64,000 bases of DNA from Sphingobacterium sp. JB170 (GTDB lineage: Bacteria > Bacteroidota > Bacteroidia > Sphingobacteriales > Sphingobacteriaceae), in assembly GCF_900163865.1 (NCBI RefSeq), contig NZ_FUKU01000026.1:248001-312000 (forward strand). The letters are read 5' to 3'. Below are positions 18,615-29,741 of the stretch, piece after piece. A program made the translations under genes and the position numbers. Every line of letters starts with the position of its first letter. Within the stretch, counting starts at the first letter, position 1. The notes below the pieces were generated by a model. It made no database searches, had not been told where the DNA came from, and saw nothing but the letters and a program-made list of their open reading frames with translations.

Positions 18615-18886
18615 TTGATAATTTGTCCTAAGCGGCCAGATTAACTGACTTGGTTCCCGATACCGCTCATGCCTCGGTATTACTATACGATTTTAATCAC
18701 ATTGTTCGGCGACCCCGCCTACTCAAATGTACAGCAACGCACCTAGCGTAGTGGCACAGTGTAACACAGGGCCGCTACTCCGTTCAAATTACGATCCTAA
18801 CACCCCGAGATATCAATATTAATTCATTTTCCCAACAGCGAAATGTACCATACCAAAATTGTGACGGATTAATCGAGCATTTTTTT
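18615..18886. other. Non-coding stretch between tyrS and ftsK
   Basis: No protein-like frame or RNA gene is recognised. A minus-strand TACATTTG (plus CAAATGTA, 18724-18731) points towards the tyrS hairpin and could drive a short transcript, but there is no -33 element. Confidence 0.3.
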
Positions 18887-18894
18887 TAAGTTTG
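18887..18894 (+). promoter_or_regulatory. -7 element TAAGTTTG before ftsK
   Basis: An exact TAnnTTTG match 25 bases before the ftsK ATG. AGGAGA lies at 18900-18905, a purine run that could serve as a Shine-Dalgarno, though these are generally little used in this phylum. Confidence 0.5.
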
Positions 18895-18919
18895 TAAGTA
18901 GGAGAAGTATATATATTTC

Positions 18920-21562
18920 ATGTCGAACAAAGGAAATTCATTTAAAAATACGGGGGGGGCAACGAGTGCAAAAAAAGCACCTCGGGCTACCAGATCTGTA
19001 ACATATAGCAAGAAGCCACGTTTAAAATCATTTGATGGAATCAACTTCAGTGAAGGGCAACGAAAAGCATTAAAGATATTCGGAATATTTTTATTATTTA
19101 TTTCATTTATCCTTGCAGTTTCCTTTGTTTCTTATCTTTTCACTTGGAAACAAGATCAAAGTTACATTTCCACCGCCAACGGCGGTTGGTCGTCACTCTT
19201 TAAATCAACCCAAGAGATCGCCGATGAGGCGATTGAGCTTCCTGTTGTTGAAAACAAGTTGGGTAAATTAGGCGCATTACTTGCAAATCAATTTATTTTC
19301 GAATGGTTCGGAGTTGCATCTTTCCTGTTCGTGTTAATGTTCTTTGTGATCGGCTACAAATTCCTATACAAAAAATCGTTACTACCGATTTGGAAGACAT
19401 TAATTTACGCTATTATAGGTATGGTATTTTTGTCCGTTACATTTGGCTACTTACAAGGATTCACTACTGACGCGCCGCATATACTAGAAGGTAAGTTTGG
19501 ATATTGGACTAACCTGCTATTAACTGCGCAAATTGGGACGACCGGTATTGCGGCCTTACTGATATTCGCTTACTTAACCGTATTGATTTTAGTTTATAAC
19601 CTCGACTTGAAATGGACTTGGACAACACGAAAAGTTCTCACCGAGGAAGAACTAGAAGACAAAAATGAAGACAACTTAGACGCATTTAATAAACGTGATG
19701 TTCAACAGAACTCGATCAATAGAAATCAGGAAGAAAAAAGCTCAAACGTCCAGCGCGCACCCGAGCGGGAAGTAGCAGTTGATTCGTCATCTAACGCATT
19801 TCAACCATCTCAATCCGAGAACACAATTAAGCCCAACACGACTTTCGACCTTGAAGTATCGACAAACGAATCGGTAGAGAAACAGTATTCTGCAAGCGAG
19901 AATACAAAAGAAACGATTCCCTTGTCGGTGGACCCCTCCCCCATGCCGGAACCGGTCGAAAAGACTGCGGGCCCGGTGTTGAGTGTCGAAAAGCCTGTAG
20001 AAGAAAAAGCAATCACCGCCAATGATCTCGTCGCCCAATTTGGCGAGTACGATCCAAAACTGGATTTATCGGGTTACCAGTATCCTACGCTCGACCTGTT
20101 GCAAGATTACGGAACAGGAAAAATCACCATTAATCAACAGGAATTAGAGGTTAACAAAAACCGAATTGTCGACACCCTACGACACTACAATATTGAAATT
20201 GAACACATCAAAGCAACAATAGGCCCGACGGTAACTTTATATGAAATTATCCCGAAACCCGGTGTACGGATTTCTAAAATTAAAAACCTGGAAGACGACA
20301 TCGCATTAAGCCTTGCTGCCCTAGGGATTCGTATTATTGCACCTATGCCAGGAAAAGGAACGATTGGTATCGAAGTGCCCAATAGTTCGCCTGAGATGGT
20401 TTCCATGCGCTCGGTGCTCGCGACAGAGAAATTCAAAAATACCGACATGGATCTGCCGATCGCACTTGGGAAGACAATCTCGAATGAAGTTTATATCGCG
20501 GATCTCGCAAAAATGCCTCACCTATTAGTCGCCGGAGCGACAGGACAGGGTAAATCAGTTGGTATTAACGCCATCCTTACTTCGTTACTATACAAGAAGC
20601 ATCCTGCGGAACTCAAGTTTGTGCTCGTGGACCCTAAGAAAGTGGAACTATCGTTATTCAAAACGATCGAAAGACACTTTCTAGCAAAACTACCCAATGA
20701 AGAAGAACCGATCATAACAGATACGAAAAAGGTAATTAATACCTTAAACTCCCTGTGTATTGAGATGGATCAGCGTTACGATCTTCTCAAAAATGCACAT
20801 GTACGTAATTTAAAAGAATACAATGTCAAATTTGTCAATCGAAAATTAAACCCTGAGGAGGGCCACCGATTCTTACCATTTATAGTATTGGTCGTCGATG
20901 AGTTTGCAGATTTGATGATGACCGCTGGCAAGGAGGTTGAAACCCCAATAGCGCGTTTAGCCCAGCTAGCGCGTGCCGTGGGAATCCATTTGGTCATCGC
21001 AACGCAAAGGCCTTCAGTGAACATTATTACGGGAACGATCAAGGCAAACTTCCCTGCTCGGCTGGCATTTAGGGTATTATCTAAAATTGACTCACGAACA
21101 ATCCTCGATACAGGTGGCGCAGACCAACTGATTGGGCGAGGTGACATGTTATTAGCAACAGGCAGCGATCTAATACGTATCCAATGTGCTTTCGTTGATA
21201 CACCGGAAGTCGATCGTATTTCTGAATTTATCGGAAGTCAACGCGGATACCCGTCAGCCTTCCTGTTGCCCGAATATGTCGATGAAAATGGAGAAGGTAG
21301 CGGTAGCGCTGATTTCAGCTTGGAAGATCGCGACCAATTGTTTGAAGATGCAGCACGTTTAATTGTGATGCACCAACAAGGATCAACTTCACTCATACAA
21401 CGGAAAATGAAACTAGGATACAACAGAGCGGGTCGAATAATTGATCAATTGGAAGCGGCTGGCATCGTTGGACCGTTCGAAGGGAGCAAGGCACGCGAAG
21501 TATTATATCCGGATGAATATTCATTGGAACAATATTTGGAAACATTGAGAAAAAAAGAATAA
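18920..21562 (+). CDS. ftsK: DNA translocase FtsK
   Basis: FtsK pumps chromosome dimers across the closing septum and activates XerCD at dif. The 880-residue protein has four N-terminal membrane helices (about 55-230), an acidic low-complexity linker (about 235-365), then the motor. Walker A GATGQGKS lies near 538-545 and Walker B in VVDEFADLMM near 656. A winged-helix gamma domain ends it (about 810-880, QRKMKLGYNRAGRIIDQLE). The linker is short compared with E. coli FtsK, as usual outside Enterobacteria. The LolA-like gene follows after a single base, so the two are cotranscribed. Confidence 0.97.
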   Translation: MSNKGNSFKNTGGATSAKKAPRATRSVTYSKKPRLKSFDGINFSEGQRKALKIFGIFLLFISFILAVSFVSYLFTWKQDQSYISTANGGWSSLFKSTQEIADEAIELPVVENKLGKLGALLANQFIFEWFGVASFLFVLMFFVIGYKFLYKKSLLPIWKTLIYAIIGMVFLSVTFGYLQGFTTDAPHILEGKFGYWTNLLLTAQIGTTGIAALLIFAYLTVLILVYNLDLKWTWTTRKVLTEEELEDKNEDNLDAFNKRDVQQNSINRNQEEKSSNVQRAPEREVAVDSSSNAFQPSQSENTIKPNTTFDLEVSTNESVEKQYSASENTKETIPLSVDPSPMPEPVEKTAGPVLSVEKPVEEKAITANDLVAQFGEYDPKLDLSGYQYPTLDLLQDYGTGKITINQQELEVNKNRIVDTLRHYNIEIEHIKATIGPTVTLYEIIPKPGVRISKIKNLEDDIALSLAALGIRIIAPMPGKGTIGIEVPNSSPEMVSMRSVLATEKFKNTDMDLPIALGKTISNEVYIADLAKMPHLLVAGATGQGKSVGINAILTSLLYKKHPAELKFVLVDPKKVELSLFKTIERHFLAKLPNEEEPIITDTKKVINTLNSLCIEMDQRYDLLKNAHVRNLKEYNVKFVNRKLNPEEGHRFLPFIVLVVDEFADLMMTAGKEVETPIARLAQLARAVGIHLVIATQRPSVNIITGTIKANFPARLAFRVLSKIDSRTILDTGGADQLIGRGDMLLATGSDLIRIQCAFVDTPEVDRISEFIGSQRGYPSAFLLPEYVDENGEGSGSADFSLEDRDQLFEDAARLIVMHQQGSTSLIQRKMKLGYNRAGRIIDQLEAAGIVGPFEGSKAREVLYPDEYSLEQYLETLRKKE

Positions 21563-21563
21563 G

Positions 21564-22208
21564 ATGAAACATAAGATAATATTGATCGCTTCATTTATTT
21601 GGACAACGATCGCTGTATTTGGGCAATCCGACCAGTCGGCGAAAGAAATACTGGATCGTGTATCAAAAAAATATGATGCATACAACACCATTCAATCGGA
21701 ATTCAACTTTTCCTCAACCCAAGCTACAGGTGACCTGTATTCAGACAAAGGTACGTTGTATCTGAATAAACCAGAACACCAGTATCGTATAAACCTAAAT
21801 AGTCAGGATTTACTGAGCGACGGGAAGACGACTTGGTCGGTCCTTCTTGAAGAGAAAGAGGTTCAAGTTTCCCCAGCAGAGCAATCAACAACGAGTATTG
21901 GTCCCAATAATATTTTTACCTTTTATAAAAGCGGCTATAATTATACTCTTGGAAAAAACGAAAAGAGTAATGGAAAATCGTTGCGTGTTATCGAGCTGAC
22001 GCCCACGAACCAACAGACTAATTATACGAAAATAAAACTTCGTGTAAACGAAAACAATCATATCCATGATGTACTTATATTCGACAAGTCAGGTGCCCAA
22101 TATAAATATTCCATAAAGACACTTTATGTTAATAACAAGATTCCTTCGACTACATTTTCTTTTGATAAATCAAAATATCCATCGTACGAAATAGTTGATC
22201 TACGTTAA
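21564..22208 (+). CDS. LolA-like outer-membrane lipoprotein carrier
   Basis: The 214-residue protein has a signal peptide (about 1-20, ending around VFGQ) and the LolA/LolB-like fold pattern: an N-terminal helix with AKEILDRVSKKY, then strands with GTLYLNKPEHQYRI and DGKTTWSVL. LolA binds acylated lipoproteins released by LolCDE and carries them through the periplasm. ftsK followed by a lolA-like gene is a familiar arrangement in bacteria, E. coli included. It starts one base after the ftsK stop and lies 15 bp before the LacI-type regulator. Confidence 0.85.
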   Translation: MKHKIILIASFIWTTIAVFGQSDQSAKEILDRVSKKYDAYNTIQSEFNFSSTQATGDLYSDKGTLYLNKPEHQYRINLNSQDLLSDGKTTWSVLLEEKEVQVSPAEQSTTSIGPNNIFTFYKSGYNYTLGKNEKSNGKSLRVIELTPTNQQTNYTKIKLRVNENNHIHDVLIFDKSGAQYKYSIKTLYVNNKIPSTTFSFDKSKYPSYEIVDLR

Positions 22209-22223
22209 AAGTTTTTATCAGAA

Positions 22224-23249
22224 ATGGCTAAAACTACGCTTAAAACTCTCGCTCAAGGTCTGAATATGTCCGTTTCGACAGTATCAAAAGCTTTAAACGA
22301 CAGTTATGAAATTAGTGCAGCGACTAAAAACAAAGTTCGCGAATATGCACAGCTAAATAATTATCAGCCCAATGTTTTAGCACAGTTTCTTAAAACGGGA
22401 AAATCGCAAACTATTGGCGTTGTACTCCCAAAAATGAGTACATCATTTGACTCTCAAATCATCGAGGGAATACAGTCGATCGCCACTATTCATAATTATC
22501 GAATAGTAATTATGAATAGTATGGAGGATGAAAAATCCGAAGAGCAGGCTTTAAAATCCATGATGAATAAAAGCGTCGATGGTTTACTTTTCTGCCCCAT
22601 ACACGAGAATTCAAATGTTGATTTAGCAAAACAAATACTTAAAACCACCCCGATCGTTATTTTTGACCGCACCAACTACCCATTGGAAACGCATAAAGTC
22701 GGGGTATTAAATGCCGAAGGCACGTTCAATGCTTGCAAACACTTAATCGAAATCGGGCGTAAAAATATTGCAATATTCTGCGGCACAGACCAAGGAATAA
22801 CGCAGCAGCGACTGAATGGTTATTATAAAGCACTTGAACAAAATAATCTCCCTCAAATCCCCGCGTTTAAAGTCTACTGTAATGTAAAAAGCATTGACGA
22901 ATTACATACGGATCTCGAAGATCATTTGAAAAGTCTATTAAAATTATCCAATCCACCAGACGCCATTATTGGGGTGACAGATACAATAACGACGCACTTG
23001 TTAGGCATATTAGCCAAGCTAGCCATTCGAGTGCCTGAAACAATTGCTGTGATAGGTTTTGCGAACACAGAAATAGCATTCTCTTTAAACCCATCGTTGA
23101 GTGCAATTCGTCAACCAACGAAAGAAATTGGCGAACTAGCGGTACGTAAATTAATAGAAACAATAAACAAAAAAAATCGAAGTCAAATAGAATGGGAAGA
23201 TATTAAACTTCCAACAACTATTCAACTTCGACATTCTACCTTAGGTTAA
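22224..23249 (+). CDS. LacI family transcriptional regulator
   Basis: The 341-residue regulator has a LacI HTH at residues 4-25 (TLKTLAQGLNMSVSTVSKAL), the hinge region with NYQPNVLAQFLKTGK, and a periplasmic-binding-protein-like effector domain (about 60-335; TIGVVLP, DGLLFCP, RQPTKEIGELA). It would bind a sugar or sugar acid. Its 3' end overlaps that of uxuA by 4 bp in convergent orientation, which suggests it regulates the mannonate operon; a LacI-type operator-like sequence sits upstream of that operon at 25330-25343. It follows lolA by 15 bp, so some of its transcription may come from the ftsK promoter. Confidence 0.93.
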   Translation: MAKTTLKTLAQGLNMSVSTVSKALNDSYEISAATKNKVREYAQLNNYQPNVLAQFLKTGKSQTIGVVLPKMSTSFDSQIIEGIQSIATIHNYRIVIMNSMEDEKSEEQALKSMMNKSVDGLLFCPIHENSNVDLAKQILKTTPIVIFDRTNYPLETHKVGVLNAEGTFNACKHLIEIGRKNIAIFCGTDQGITQQRLNGYYKALEQNNLPQIPAFKVYCNVKSIDELHTDLEDHLKSLLKLSNPPDAIIGVTDTITTHLLGILAKLAIRVPETIAVIGFANTEIAFSLNPSLSAIRQPTKEIGELAVRKLIETINKKNRSQIEWEDIKLPTTIQLRHSTLG

Positions 23250-24421
23250 TCTAAATTTCGGACTAAACCGAGTTCTAACCCGCGTAGTTCAGCTAGTCCG
23301 CGTAACCGCCCAATTGCGGAATACCCGGGGTTTGTAACTTTCTTTAAATCATCGAGCATTTGATGTCCATGATCAGGACGAAACGGAATAGGCACGTCGC
23401 GCATTTGGTTTTCAGCGACAACCTCTTTCATAACCGCATACATATCGACGTTACCTTCCAAATGATTTGCCTCGAAGAAATTCCCTGCTTCATCCCGTTG
23501 AACATTTCTTAAATGTATAAAATTAATACGTGATGATACACTTTTAAACAGCGCTACAAGATTATTATCCGGGCCAGCACCTAATGATCCGGTACAGAAA
23601 CAAATTCCGTTAAAGGGCTTATTTACACTATTTACGATAAACGTAAAATCATCGATATTACTTGCGATACGTGGAAGACCGAGTATAGGATACGGTGGGT
23701 CATCCGGATGGATGGTCATCTTAATTCCTAGCTCCTCACATACATCAGCAATTTCACTAAGGAAATAAACCAAATTCTCACGTAAACCGTCAAATCCAAT
23801 TTGTTCATAAATTGCGATACTTGTTCGAAGGTCTTCCAATGAGGGATCTTTTTCCCCTGGTATTCCCATTAACACGTTGCCCTGAAGAAACCGTTTACGC
23901 TCTTCCGTATAGGTACTATAACGTATCTGCGCTTGCTCTACTACCGAGACCGCATAAGAGGAAGAGGCATCGGGACGTTCCAATATATAAATATCAAAAA
24001 TGGCTAAATCAATCCAGTCATAATACAAGGCTTTCGAACCGTCTTTCATTTCCAAATCTAATTGGGTCCTGGTCCAATCGAGTACAGGCATAAAGTTGTA
24101 GCAAACGGTTTTTATACCGCACGACGCAAGGTTTCTAAGCGTTTGCCGGTAATTATCCAAATAATAATCGACCTCGCTAGAGCGTGTCTTGATTGACTCA
24201 TGAATCGTAACACTTTCCACAACCGACCAGACTAGTCCCGCTTGTTCAATAGTTTGTTTACGTTCCATTATATCATCAACTGGCCACACCTGGCCGTGTG
24301 CGATATGATGTAATGCTGAAACGATCGCCGTCGCACCGGCTTGCTTTATATCCTGTAATGAAACCGGGTCGTTAGGACCATACCAACGCCACGCTTGTTG
24401 TAAAAACTTTCTATCCATCAT
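23246..24421 (-). CDS. uxuA: D-mannonate dehydratase
   Basis: UxuA dehydrates D-mannonate to 2-keto-3-deoxy-D-gluconate in the hexuronate (glucuronate) pathway. At 391 residues it has the expected length. Metal and active-site motifs are visible: MTIHPDDPP, CFCTGSLGAG, FIHLRNV and FRPDHGHQ. It follows the SDR reductase gene by 6 bp, and the two encode consecutive steps. The kdgK/kdgA-type enzymes needed next are not in the window. Confidence 0.95.
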   Translation of the reverse strand: MMDRKFLQQAWRWYGPNDPVSLQDIKQAGATAIVSALHHIAHGQVWPVDDIMERKQTIEQAGLVWSVVESVTIHESIKTRSSEVDYYLDNYRQTLRNLASCGIKTVCYNFMPVLDWTRTQLDLEMKDGSKALYYDWIDLAIFDIYILERPDASSSYAVSVVEQAQIRYSTYTEERKRFLQGNVLMGIPGEKDPSLEDLRTSIAIYEQIGFDGLRENLVYFLSEIADVCEELGIKMTIHPDDPPYPILGLPRIASNIDDFTFIVNSVNKPFNGICFCTGSLGAGPDNNLVALFKSVSSRINFIHLRNVQRDEAGNFFEANHLEGNVDMYAVMKEVVAENQMRDVPIPFRPDHGHQMLDDLKKVTNPGYSAIGRLRGLAELRGLELGLVRNLD

Positions 24422-24427
24422 AAATTA

Positions 24428-25249
24428 TTAAACGCCACACCATGAATTAAATCCACCATCGACAAAAATTGTTTCGCCCGAGACGAAGCCTGAGGCGTCA
24501 CTCAATAGATAAACCAACGTACCTTCTAACTCCGAAGGATCTCCGAGTCTATTATATGGGGTGTTGCGAACAAACTTATCCGAACGATCCGTATAGCTCC
24601 CGTCCGGGTTCGTCAACAATGTCCTATTCTGTTCCGTTAAAAACACGCCCGGAGCAATAGCGTTAACACGAATCTTATCGCCATGGCGTAAAGCTAGTTC
24701 AGCTGCCATCCATTTCGTAAATCCGTCCACCCCATGTTTAGCAACCGTATATCCAAGAACCCGTGTAATTGGGCGGCTCGCGGCTAGAGACGATATATTG
24801 ATGATGGATCCAACACCTTTATCTGCCATGACCTTTCCAAAAATTAACGTTGGGATTATCGTACCGTATAAATTCAATTCGATGGCCTTAATCGTATCAC
24901 CAATCTTGTTATCAAAAATATCTTCCTCCGGTCCAATTGTCGCACCTGGGATATTACCCCCTGCCGCATTAACCAAACCATCTATCGTTCCCCATTTGGT
25001 TAAGAGCTGATCTTTTGCCGCAATCACGGACGATTCATCTAACACGTCAGCGGCTATTGCCAATCCTTTTCCACCCAAACTCTCGATGTATGCAACACGC
25101 TCGTCAGCGCGCTCTTTATTTCTTCCAATAACACATACTTTAGCGCCCGCCTCAGCCAGTGCCTTAACAAATGACTTTCCAAGAACCCCTGTTCCGCCCG
25201 TCACAGCAATAACTTTCCCTTGTAAAGAAAATTTTTCTAGAATACTCAT
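24428..25249 (-). CDS. SDR family reductase, probable D-fructuronate/D-mannonate oxidoreductase
   Basis: The 273-residue short-chain dehydrogenase has the cofactor loop TGGTGVLGKSF (about 17-27), NAAGG, the catalytic serine in NISSLAAS and YTVAKHG as the YxxxK pair. It is unrelated in fold to E. coli UxuB but sits directly before uxuA, an arrangement known in Bacteroidota and Firmicutes, where the SDR supplies D-mannonate by reducing D-fructuronate. That function is inferred from context. No standard -7 box precedes it, in keeping with a regulated promoter. Confidence 0.85.
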   Translation of the reverse strand: MSILEKFSLQGKVIAVTGGTGVLGKSFVKALAEAGAKVCVIGRNKERADERVAYIESLGGKGLAIAADVLDESSVIAAKDQLLTKWGTIDGLVNAAGGNIPGATIGPEEDIFDNKIGDTIKAIELNLYGTIIPTLIFGKVMADKGVGSIINISSLAASRPITRVLGYTVAKHGVDGFTKWMAAELALRHGDKIRVNAIAPGVFLTEQNRTLLTNPDGSYTDRSDKFVRNTPYNRLGDPSELEGTLVYLLSDASGFVSGETIFVDGGFNSWCGV

Positions 25250-25329
25250 AATTAATTTTGATTTCCGCTTATACTACTCAATAATACGCATTTTTTTAGC
25301 AGCGAGCATACATCTGGACGAAGAATTAA

Positions 25330-25343
25330 CGATAACGATTGCG
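25330..25343. promoter_or_regulatory. LacI-type operator-like sequence upstream of the mannonate operon
   Basis: CGATAACGATTGCG matches 11 of 14 positions of the generic LacI/CcpA-family consensus TGWNANCGNTNWCA, including the central ANCGNT. It lies about 80 bases before the SDR start. The assignment to the LacI-type gene at 22224 is inference. Confidence 0.35.
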
Positions 25344-25380
25344 AAAATGTCTACGGCGAATAAACCGTAAAATACAGCAC

Positions 25381-25412
25381 AAAAAAAGGGTAGTAACGTT
25401 AATTTACTACCC
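25381..25412 (-). terminator. Intrinsic terminator of the rpoBC operon
   Basis: GGGTAGTAA (25388-25396) and TTACTACCC (25404-25412) form a 9-bp stem. Seven adenines at 25381-25387 give a U7 tract on the minus strand, right after the rpoC stop. Confidence 0.85.
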
Positions 25413-25434
25413 TTATATGTTAAGATAAAAGATT

Positions 25435-28400
25435 CTAATCTTCTTCTTTGGATGCTAACAATTGATCGTATTCTTCACGAGATCCAACAATAACGTTGCT
25501 GTAGCTACGAAGGCCGGTACCGGATGGTATTAAGTGACCAACAATAACATTCTCTTTCAGACCGAGTAAATTATCGCGTTTACCAGCAATCGCCGCCTCA
25601 TTGAGGACTTTCGTTGTTTCCTGGAACGACGCCGCGGAAATGAACGATTTAGTACCTAATGATGCACGAGTGATACCCTGCAACAATGGACTTGAAGTAG
25701 CAGGAATTGCATCACGCACTTCAACTAATTTCAAATCTTGACGTCTCAAGCTTGAGTTTTCTTCACGTAGCTTACGCAAGGTCACGATTTGACCTGGACG
25801 AAGTTCATTGGAATCTCCAGCCTCAACGATGACTTTCTTATCAAATAAGGAGTCATTTTCTTGAATGAAATCCCATTTATTAGCAGCTTCCTTCTCCAGA
25901 AATTTCGTATCACCTGGATCCTCGATATTAACTTTCTGCATCATTTGGTGAACGATGGTTTCAAAGTGCTTATCGTTAATTTTCACCCCTTGTAAGCGGT
26001 AAACTTCTTGAATTCCGTTCACGATATATTCTTGAACCGCTGCCGGCCCCTTAATATTCAAAATATCTGAAGGTGAAATAGACCCATCGGACAACGGCAA
26101 TCCTGCTTTTACGAAATCATTATCCTGTACCAAGATGTGTTTCGAAAGAGGTACTAAATACTTCTTAAGTTGACCATCTCTAGATTCAATAGATACCTCA
26201 CGGTTACCACGCTTCACGCCTCCTAAAGTTACAACACCGTCAATTTCTGTTACGACCGCTGGGTTGGATGGGTTACGCGCTTCAAACAGCTCGGTAACAC
26301 GCGGTAAACCACCGGTGATATCGCGCGTTTTACCTGTGGCGCGCGGAATTTTAGCAAGAATAGTACCCTCCTTGATTTTTTGTCCCTCTTGAACAGATAC
26401 GTGAGCACCTACTGGAATGTTATATGAACGAAGCGTATCTCCTGCGAGGTCTTCAATCATTATAGCCGGGTTTTTAGTTTTATCACGCGTCTCAATAATT
26501 ACTTTCTCCTTGTGACCGGTCTGCTCGTCCGATTCATCTCGGAAGGTTACACCTTCGATGATCGCTTCAAACTGGATTTTACCAGAGAATTCAGAGATAA
26601 TAACCGCGTTATATGGATCCCAGTCTACTAAAAGCTTACCTTTTTCAACCGTGTCTCCTTCACTAATATACAAATTAGCCCCGTAAGGAATGACCTGGGT
26701 ATAAAGAACTTTCTTATCATCGCTGACGATACGAAGCTCGCCAGAACGTCCAATCGCTACATCATAAGGACCAGATTGCCCCTCTTTAGAAACCGTACGG
26801 ACGTTTTCAAACTCAATCTTACCGTCATATTTCGCAATAATCGAAGAATCTGCCGCAATATTCGATGCCGTACCACCTACGTGGAACGTACGAAGTGTCA
26901 ACTGTGTACCCGGCTCACCTACAGACTGAGCAGCGATAACCCCTACAGCCTCTCCAAGTTGAACACGTTTACCCGAGGCCAAGTTACGTCCATAACAGCA
27001 CGCACAAACTCCACGTCTCGCTTCACATGTCAATACCGAACGAATATCTACACCTTCAATTCCTGCTTCTTCAATAGCAGTAGCAATATCCTCCGTAATA
27101 TCTTCGTTCGCCGCAACAATTAGCTCACCAGTTTCCGGATGTAGTACATCATTCAATGGTGTACGGCCTAAAATACGATCATATAACGGCTCAATAATAT
27201 CATCATTCTCTTTTGACGCTGTTTTATACAAACCACGTAAGGTGTTACAATCCGTTTCGACGACAATCATATCTTGTGCTACATCATGTAGTCGACGTGT
27301 TAAGTAACCCGCATCTGCCGTTTTCAGGGCCGTATCGGCAAGTCCTTTACGCGCACCGTGGGTAGAAACGAAATACTCAAGTACAGACAAACCTTCTTTA
27401 AAGTTTGAAAGAATCGGGTTTTCAATAATCTCACCACCTGAACTACCTGATTTCTGAGGCTTAGCCATCAAACCACGCATCCCGCACAACTGACGAATTT
27501 GCTCTTTAGAACCACGCGCTCCAGAATCCAACATCATATATACGGAGTTGAAACCTTGATTATCATTCGAAAGAATATCCATTACGTGCGTCGTCAACCT
27601 GTTGTTGATACGTGTCCATATATCGATAATCTGATTGTAACGCTCATTATTCGTAATGAAACCCATGTTATAGTTATTCATTACTTCTTCAACCTCTCTG
27701 GTTGCTTGATCAAGCAATTCAACTTTAGCAGCAGGAATATTCAAATCTTGCAAGTTGAAGGATAGCCCTCCTTTAAATGCTGTTTGGAATCCCAAATCTT
27801 TCATATCATCCAAGAACTGTGCTGCACGAGACATACCCGTATTTTTCACAATCTCCCCAATGATATTACGTAACGACTTTTTCGTCAACAATTCGTTGAC
27901 AAAACCCGTCTCCGTTGGTACTACCTGATTAAATATAACACGTCCAACCGTCGTGTCGATAATAGTATCGACAAATTGGCCTTCCTTATCTTTGATTTTC
28001 GTTTTTACCTTGATAAAAGCATGCAAATCGATCGTATTCTCATTCAATGCAATGATAACTTCTTCTGCAGAATAAAATGTCATTCCTTCACCACGAACAA
28101 TTTGCTCTGGCGTAGATTTGCGACCTTTGGTAATATAATAAAGTCCCAATACCATATCCTGTGAAGGTACAGTCACTGGCGAACCATTTGCCGGATTTAA
28201 AATATTATGCGAAGCAAGCATCAAAATTTGTGCTTCCAGGATTGCTGCGTTACCTAACGGTAAGTGGACAGCCATTTGGTCACCATCGAAATCGGCGTTG
28301 AATGCAGTACACACTAACGGGTGTAATTGAATTGCTTTACCTTCAACCAATGTAGGTTGGAAAGCTTGTATACCTAAACGGTGAAGTGTCGGTGCACGGT

Positions 28401-29712
28401 TCAATAATACTGGGTGCCCTTTCAATACATTCTCCAATATATCCCAAACAACTGGATCTTTACGATCAACAATTTTCTTGGCCGACTTAACCGTCTTAAC
28501 AATACCTCTTTCAATCATCTTACGGATGATAAACGGTTTGTATAATTCGGCGGCCATATCTTTTGGTATACCACACTCGTGTAGTTTCAAGTGAGGTCCA
28601 ACGACGATTACAGAACGAGCAGAATAATCGACACGTTTACCCAACAAGTTTTGACGGAAACGACCTTGTTTACCTTTTAAAATATCTGACAACGACTTCA
28701 ATGCACGGTTACCTTCTGTTTTCACAGCGTTAACTTTACGAGAGTTATCAAATAAAGAATCGACTGCTTCTTGAAGCATCCGTTTCTCATTACGTAAAAT
28801 AACTTCCGGCGCCTTAATCTCGATCAAACGTTTTAAGCGATTATTACGAATAATCACACGACGGTACAAGTCGTTCAAATCAGACGTTGCGAAACGACCA
28901 CCATCCAAAGGTACTAACGGGCGTAACTCAGGCGGAATAATCGGAACGATCTTAACAATCATCCACTCCGGTCTGTTCTCAATACGCGTGTTTGCTCCAC
29001 GGAAAGCTTCAACAACATGAAGGCGTTTTAACGCTTCATTCTTACGCTGTTGCGATGTTTCATTTGCCGCTTGGTGACGTAAATCGTATGATAACTGGTC
29101 TAAATTGATGCGCTTCAATAACTCTTCCATCGCCTCAGCACCCATTTTTGCAATGAATTTCTGAGGATCTGTATCATCAAGATATTGATTTTCCTTCGGT
29201 AGGGTATCTAATATATCTAAATACTCTTCTTCGGTTAGGAAATCCATGAAAGAAATACCATCTTCTTCTTTAAGGCCCGGTTGAATAACCACGTATCTTT
29301 CGTAATAGATGATCATATCCAACTTCTTGGTAGGAAGTCCTAACAAATAACCAATCTTGTTTGGTAGAGAGCGAAAGTACCAAATGTGAGCAACAGGGAC
29401 GACTAAACTAATGTGTCCCATACGTTCACGGCGTACTTTTTTCTCAGTCACCTCCACACCACAACGGTCACATACAATTCCTTTATAGCGGATACGTTTG
29501 TATTTACCACAGTGACATTCATAGTCCTTTACAGGACCAAAAATACGCTCACAGAATAAACCATCACGTTCCGGTTTGTATGTACGATAGTTAATCGTCT
29601 CTGGTTTTGTAACTTCACCACTTGAACGCTCCAAAATAGTCTCTGGAGAAGCCAAACTAATCGTAATCGATGTAAAGTTACTTTTGATTTTATTATCTTT
29701 TTTGTAAGACAT
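25435..29712 (-). CDS. rpoC: RNA polymerase beta' subunit
   Basis: RpoC forms the catalytic half of the RNA polymerase cleft with RpoB. The 1425-residue protein has the N-terminal zinc site (CHCGKYKRI...CDRCG), the absolutely conserved magnesium motif [12 protein letters not shown] (about 470-481), the second zinc site ([13 protein letters not shown]) and the trigger-loop/bridge-helix region ending with [14 protein letters not shown]. Length is normal for the phylum. It starts 75 bp after rpoB, and that gap contains a terminator-like hairpin. Confidence 0.99.
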   Translation of the reverse strand: MSYKKDNKIKSNFTSITISLASPETILERSSGEVTKPETINYRTYKPERDGLFCERIFGPVKDYECHCGKYKRIRYKGIVCDRCGVEVTEKKVRRERMGHISLVVPVAHIWYFRSLPNKIGYLLGLPTKKLDMIIYYERYVVIQPGLKEEDGISFMDFLTEEEYLDILDTLPKENQYLDDTDPQKFIAKMGAEAMEELLKRINLDQLSYDLRHQAANETSQQRKNEALKRLHVVEAFRGANTRIENRPEWMIVKIVPIIPPELRPLVPLDGGRFATSDLNDLYRRVIIRNNRLKRLIEIKAPEVILRNEKRMLQEAVDSLFDNSRKVNAVKTEGNRALKSLSDILKGKQGRFRQNLLGKRVDYSARSVIVVGPHLKLHECGIPKDMAAELYKPFIIRKMIERGIVKTVKSAKKIVDRKDPVVWDILENVLKGHPVLLNRAPTLHRLGIQAFQPTLVEGKAIQLHPLVCTAFNADFDGDQMAVHLPLGNAAILEAQILMLASHNILNPANGSPVTVPSQDMVLGLYYITKGRKSTPEQIVRGEGMTFYSAEEVIIALNENTIDLHAFIKVKTKIKDKEGQFVDTIIDTTVGRVIFNQVVPTETGFVNELLTKKSLRNIIGEIVKNTGMSRAAQFLDDMKDLGFQTAFKGGLSFNLQDLNIPAAKVELLDQATREVEEVMNNYNMGFITNNERYNQIIDIWTRINNRLTTHVMDILSNDNQGFNSVYMMLDSGARGSKEQIRQLCGMRGLMAKPQKSGSSGGEIIENPILSNFKEGLSVLEYFVSTHGARKGLADTALKTADAGYLTRRLHDVAQDMIVVETDCNTLRGLYKTASKENDDIIEPLYDRILGRTPLNDVLHPETGELIVAANEDITEDIATAIEEAGIEGVDIRSVLTCEARRGVCACCYGRNLASGKRVQLGEAVGVIAAQSVGEPGTQLTLRTFHVGGTASNIAADSSIIAKYDGKIEFENVRTVSKEGQSGPYDVAIGRSGELRIVSDDKKVLYTQVIPYGANLYISEGDTVEKGKLLVDWDPYNAVIISEFSGKIQFEAIIEGVTFRDESDEQTGHKEKVIIETRDKTKNPAIMIEDLAGDTLRSYNIPVGAHVSVQEGQKIKEGTILAKIPRATGKTRDITGGLPRVTELFEARNPSNPAVVTEIDGVVTLGGVKRGNREVSIESRDGQLKKYLVPLSKHILVQDNDFVKAGLPLSDGSISPSDILNIKGPAAVQEYIVNGIQEVYRLQGVKINDKHFETIVHQMMQKVNIEDPGDTKFLEKEAANKWDFIQENDSLFDKKVIVEAGDSNELRPGQIVTLRKLREENSSLRRQDLKLVEVRDAIPATSSPLLQGITRASLGTKSFISAASFQETTKVLNEAAIAGKRDNLLGLKENVIVGHLIPSGTGLRSYSNVIVGSREEYDQLLASKEED

Positions 29713-29741
29713 ACTTTATTAAAAGTTAAAGCTGTATGTAA

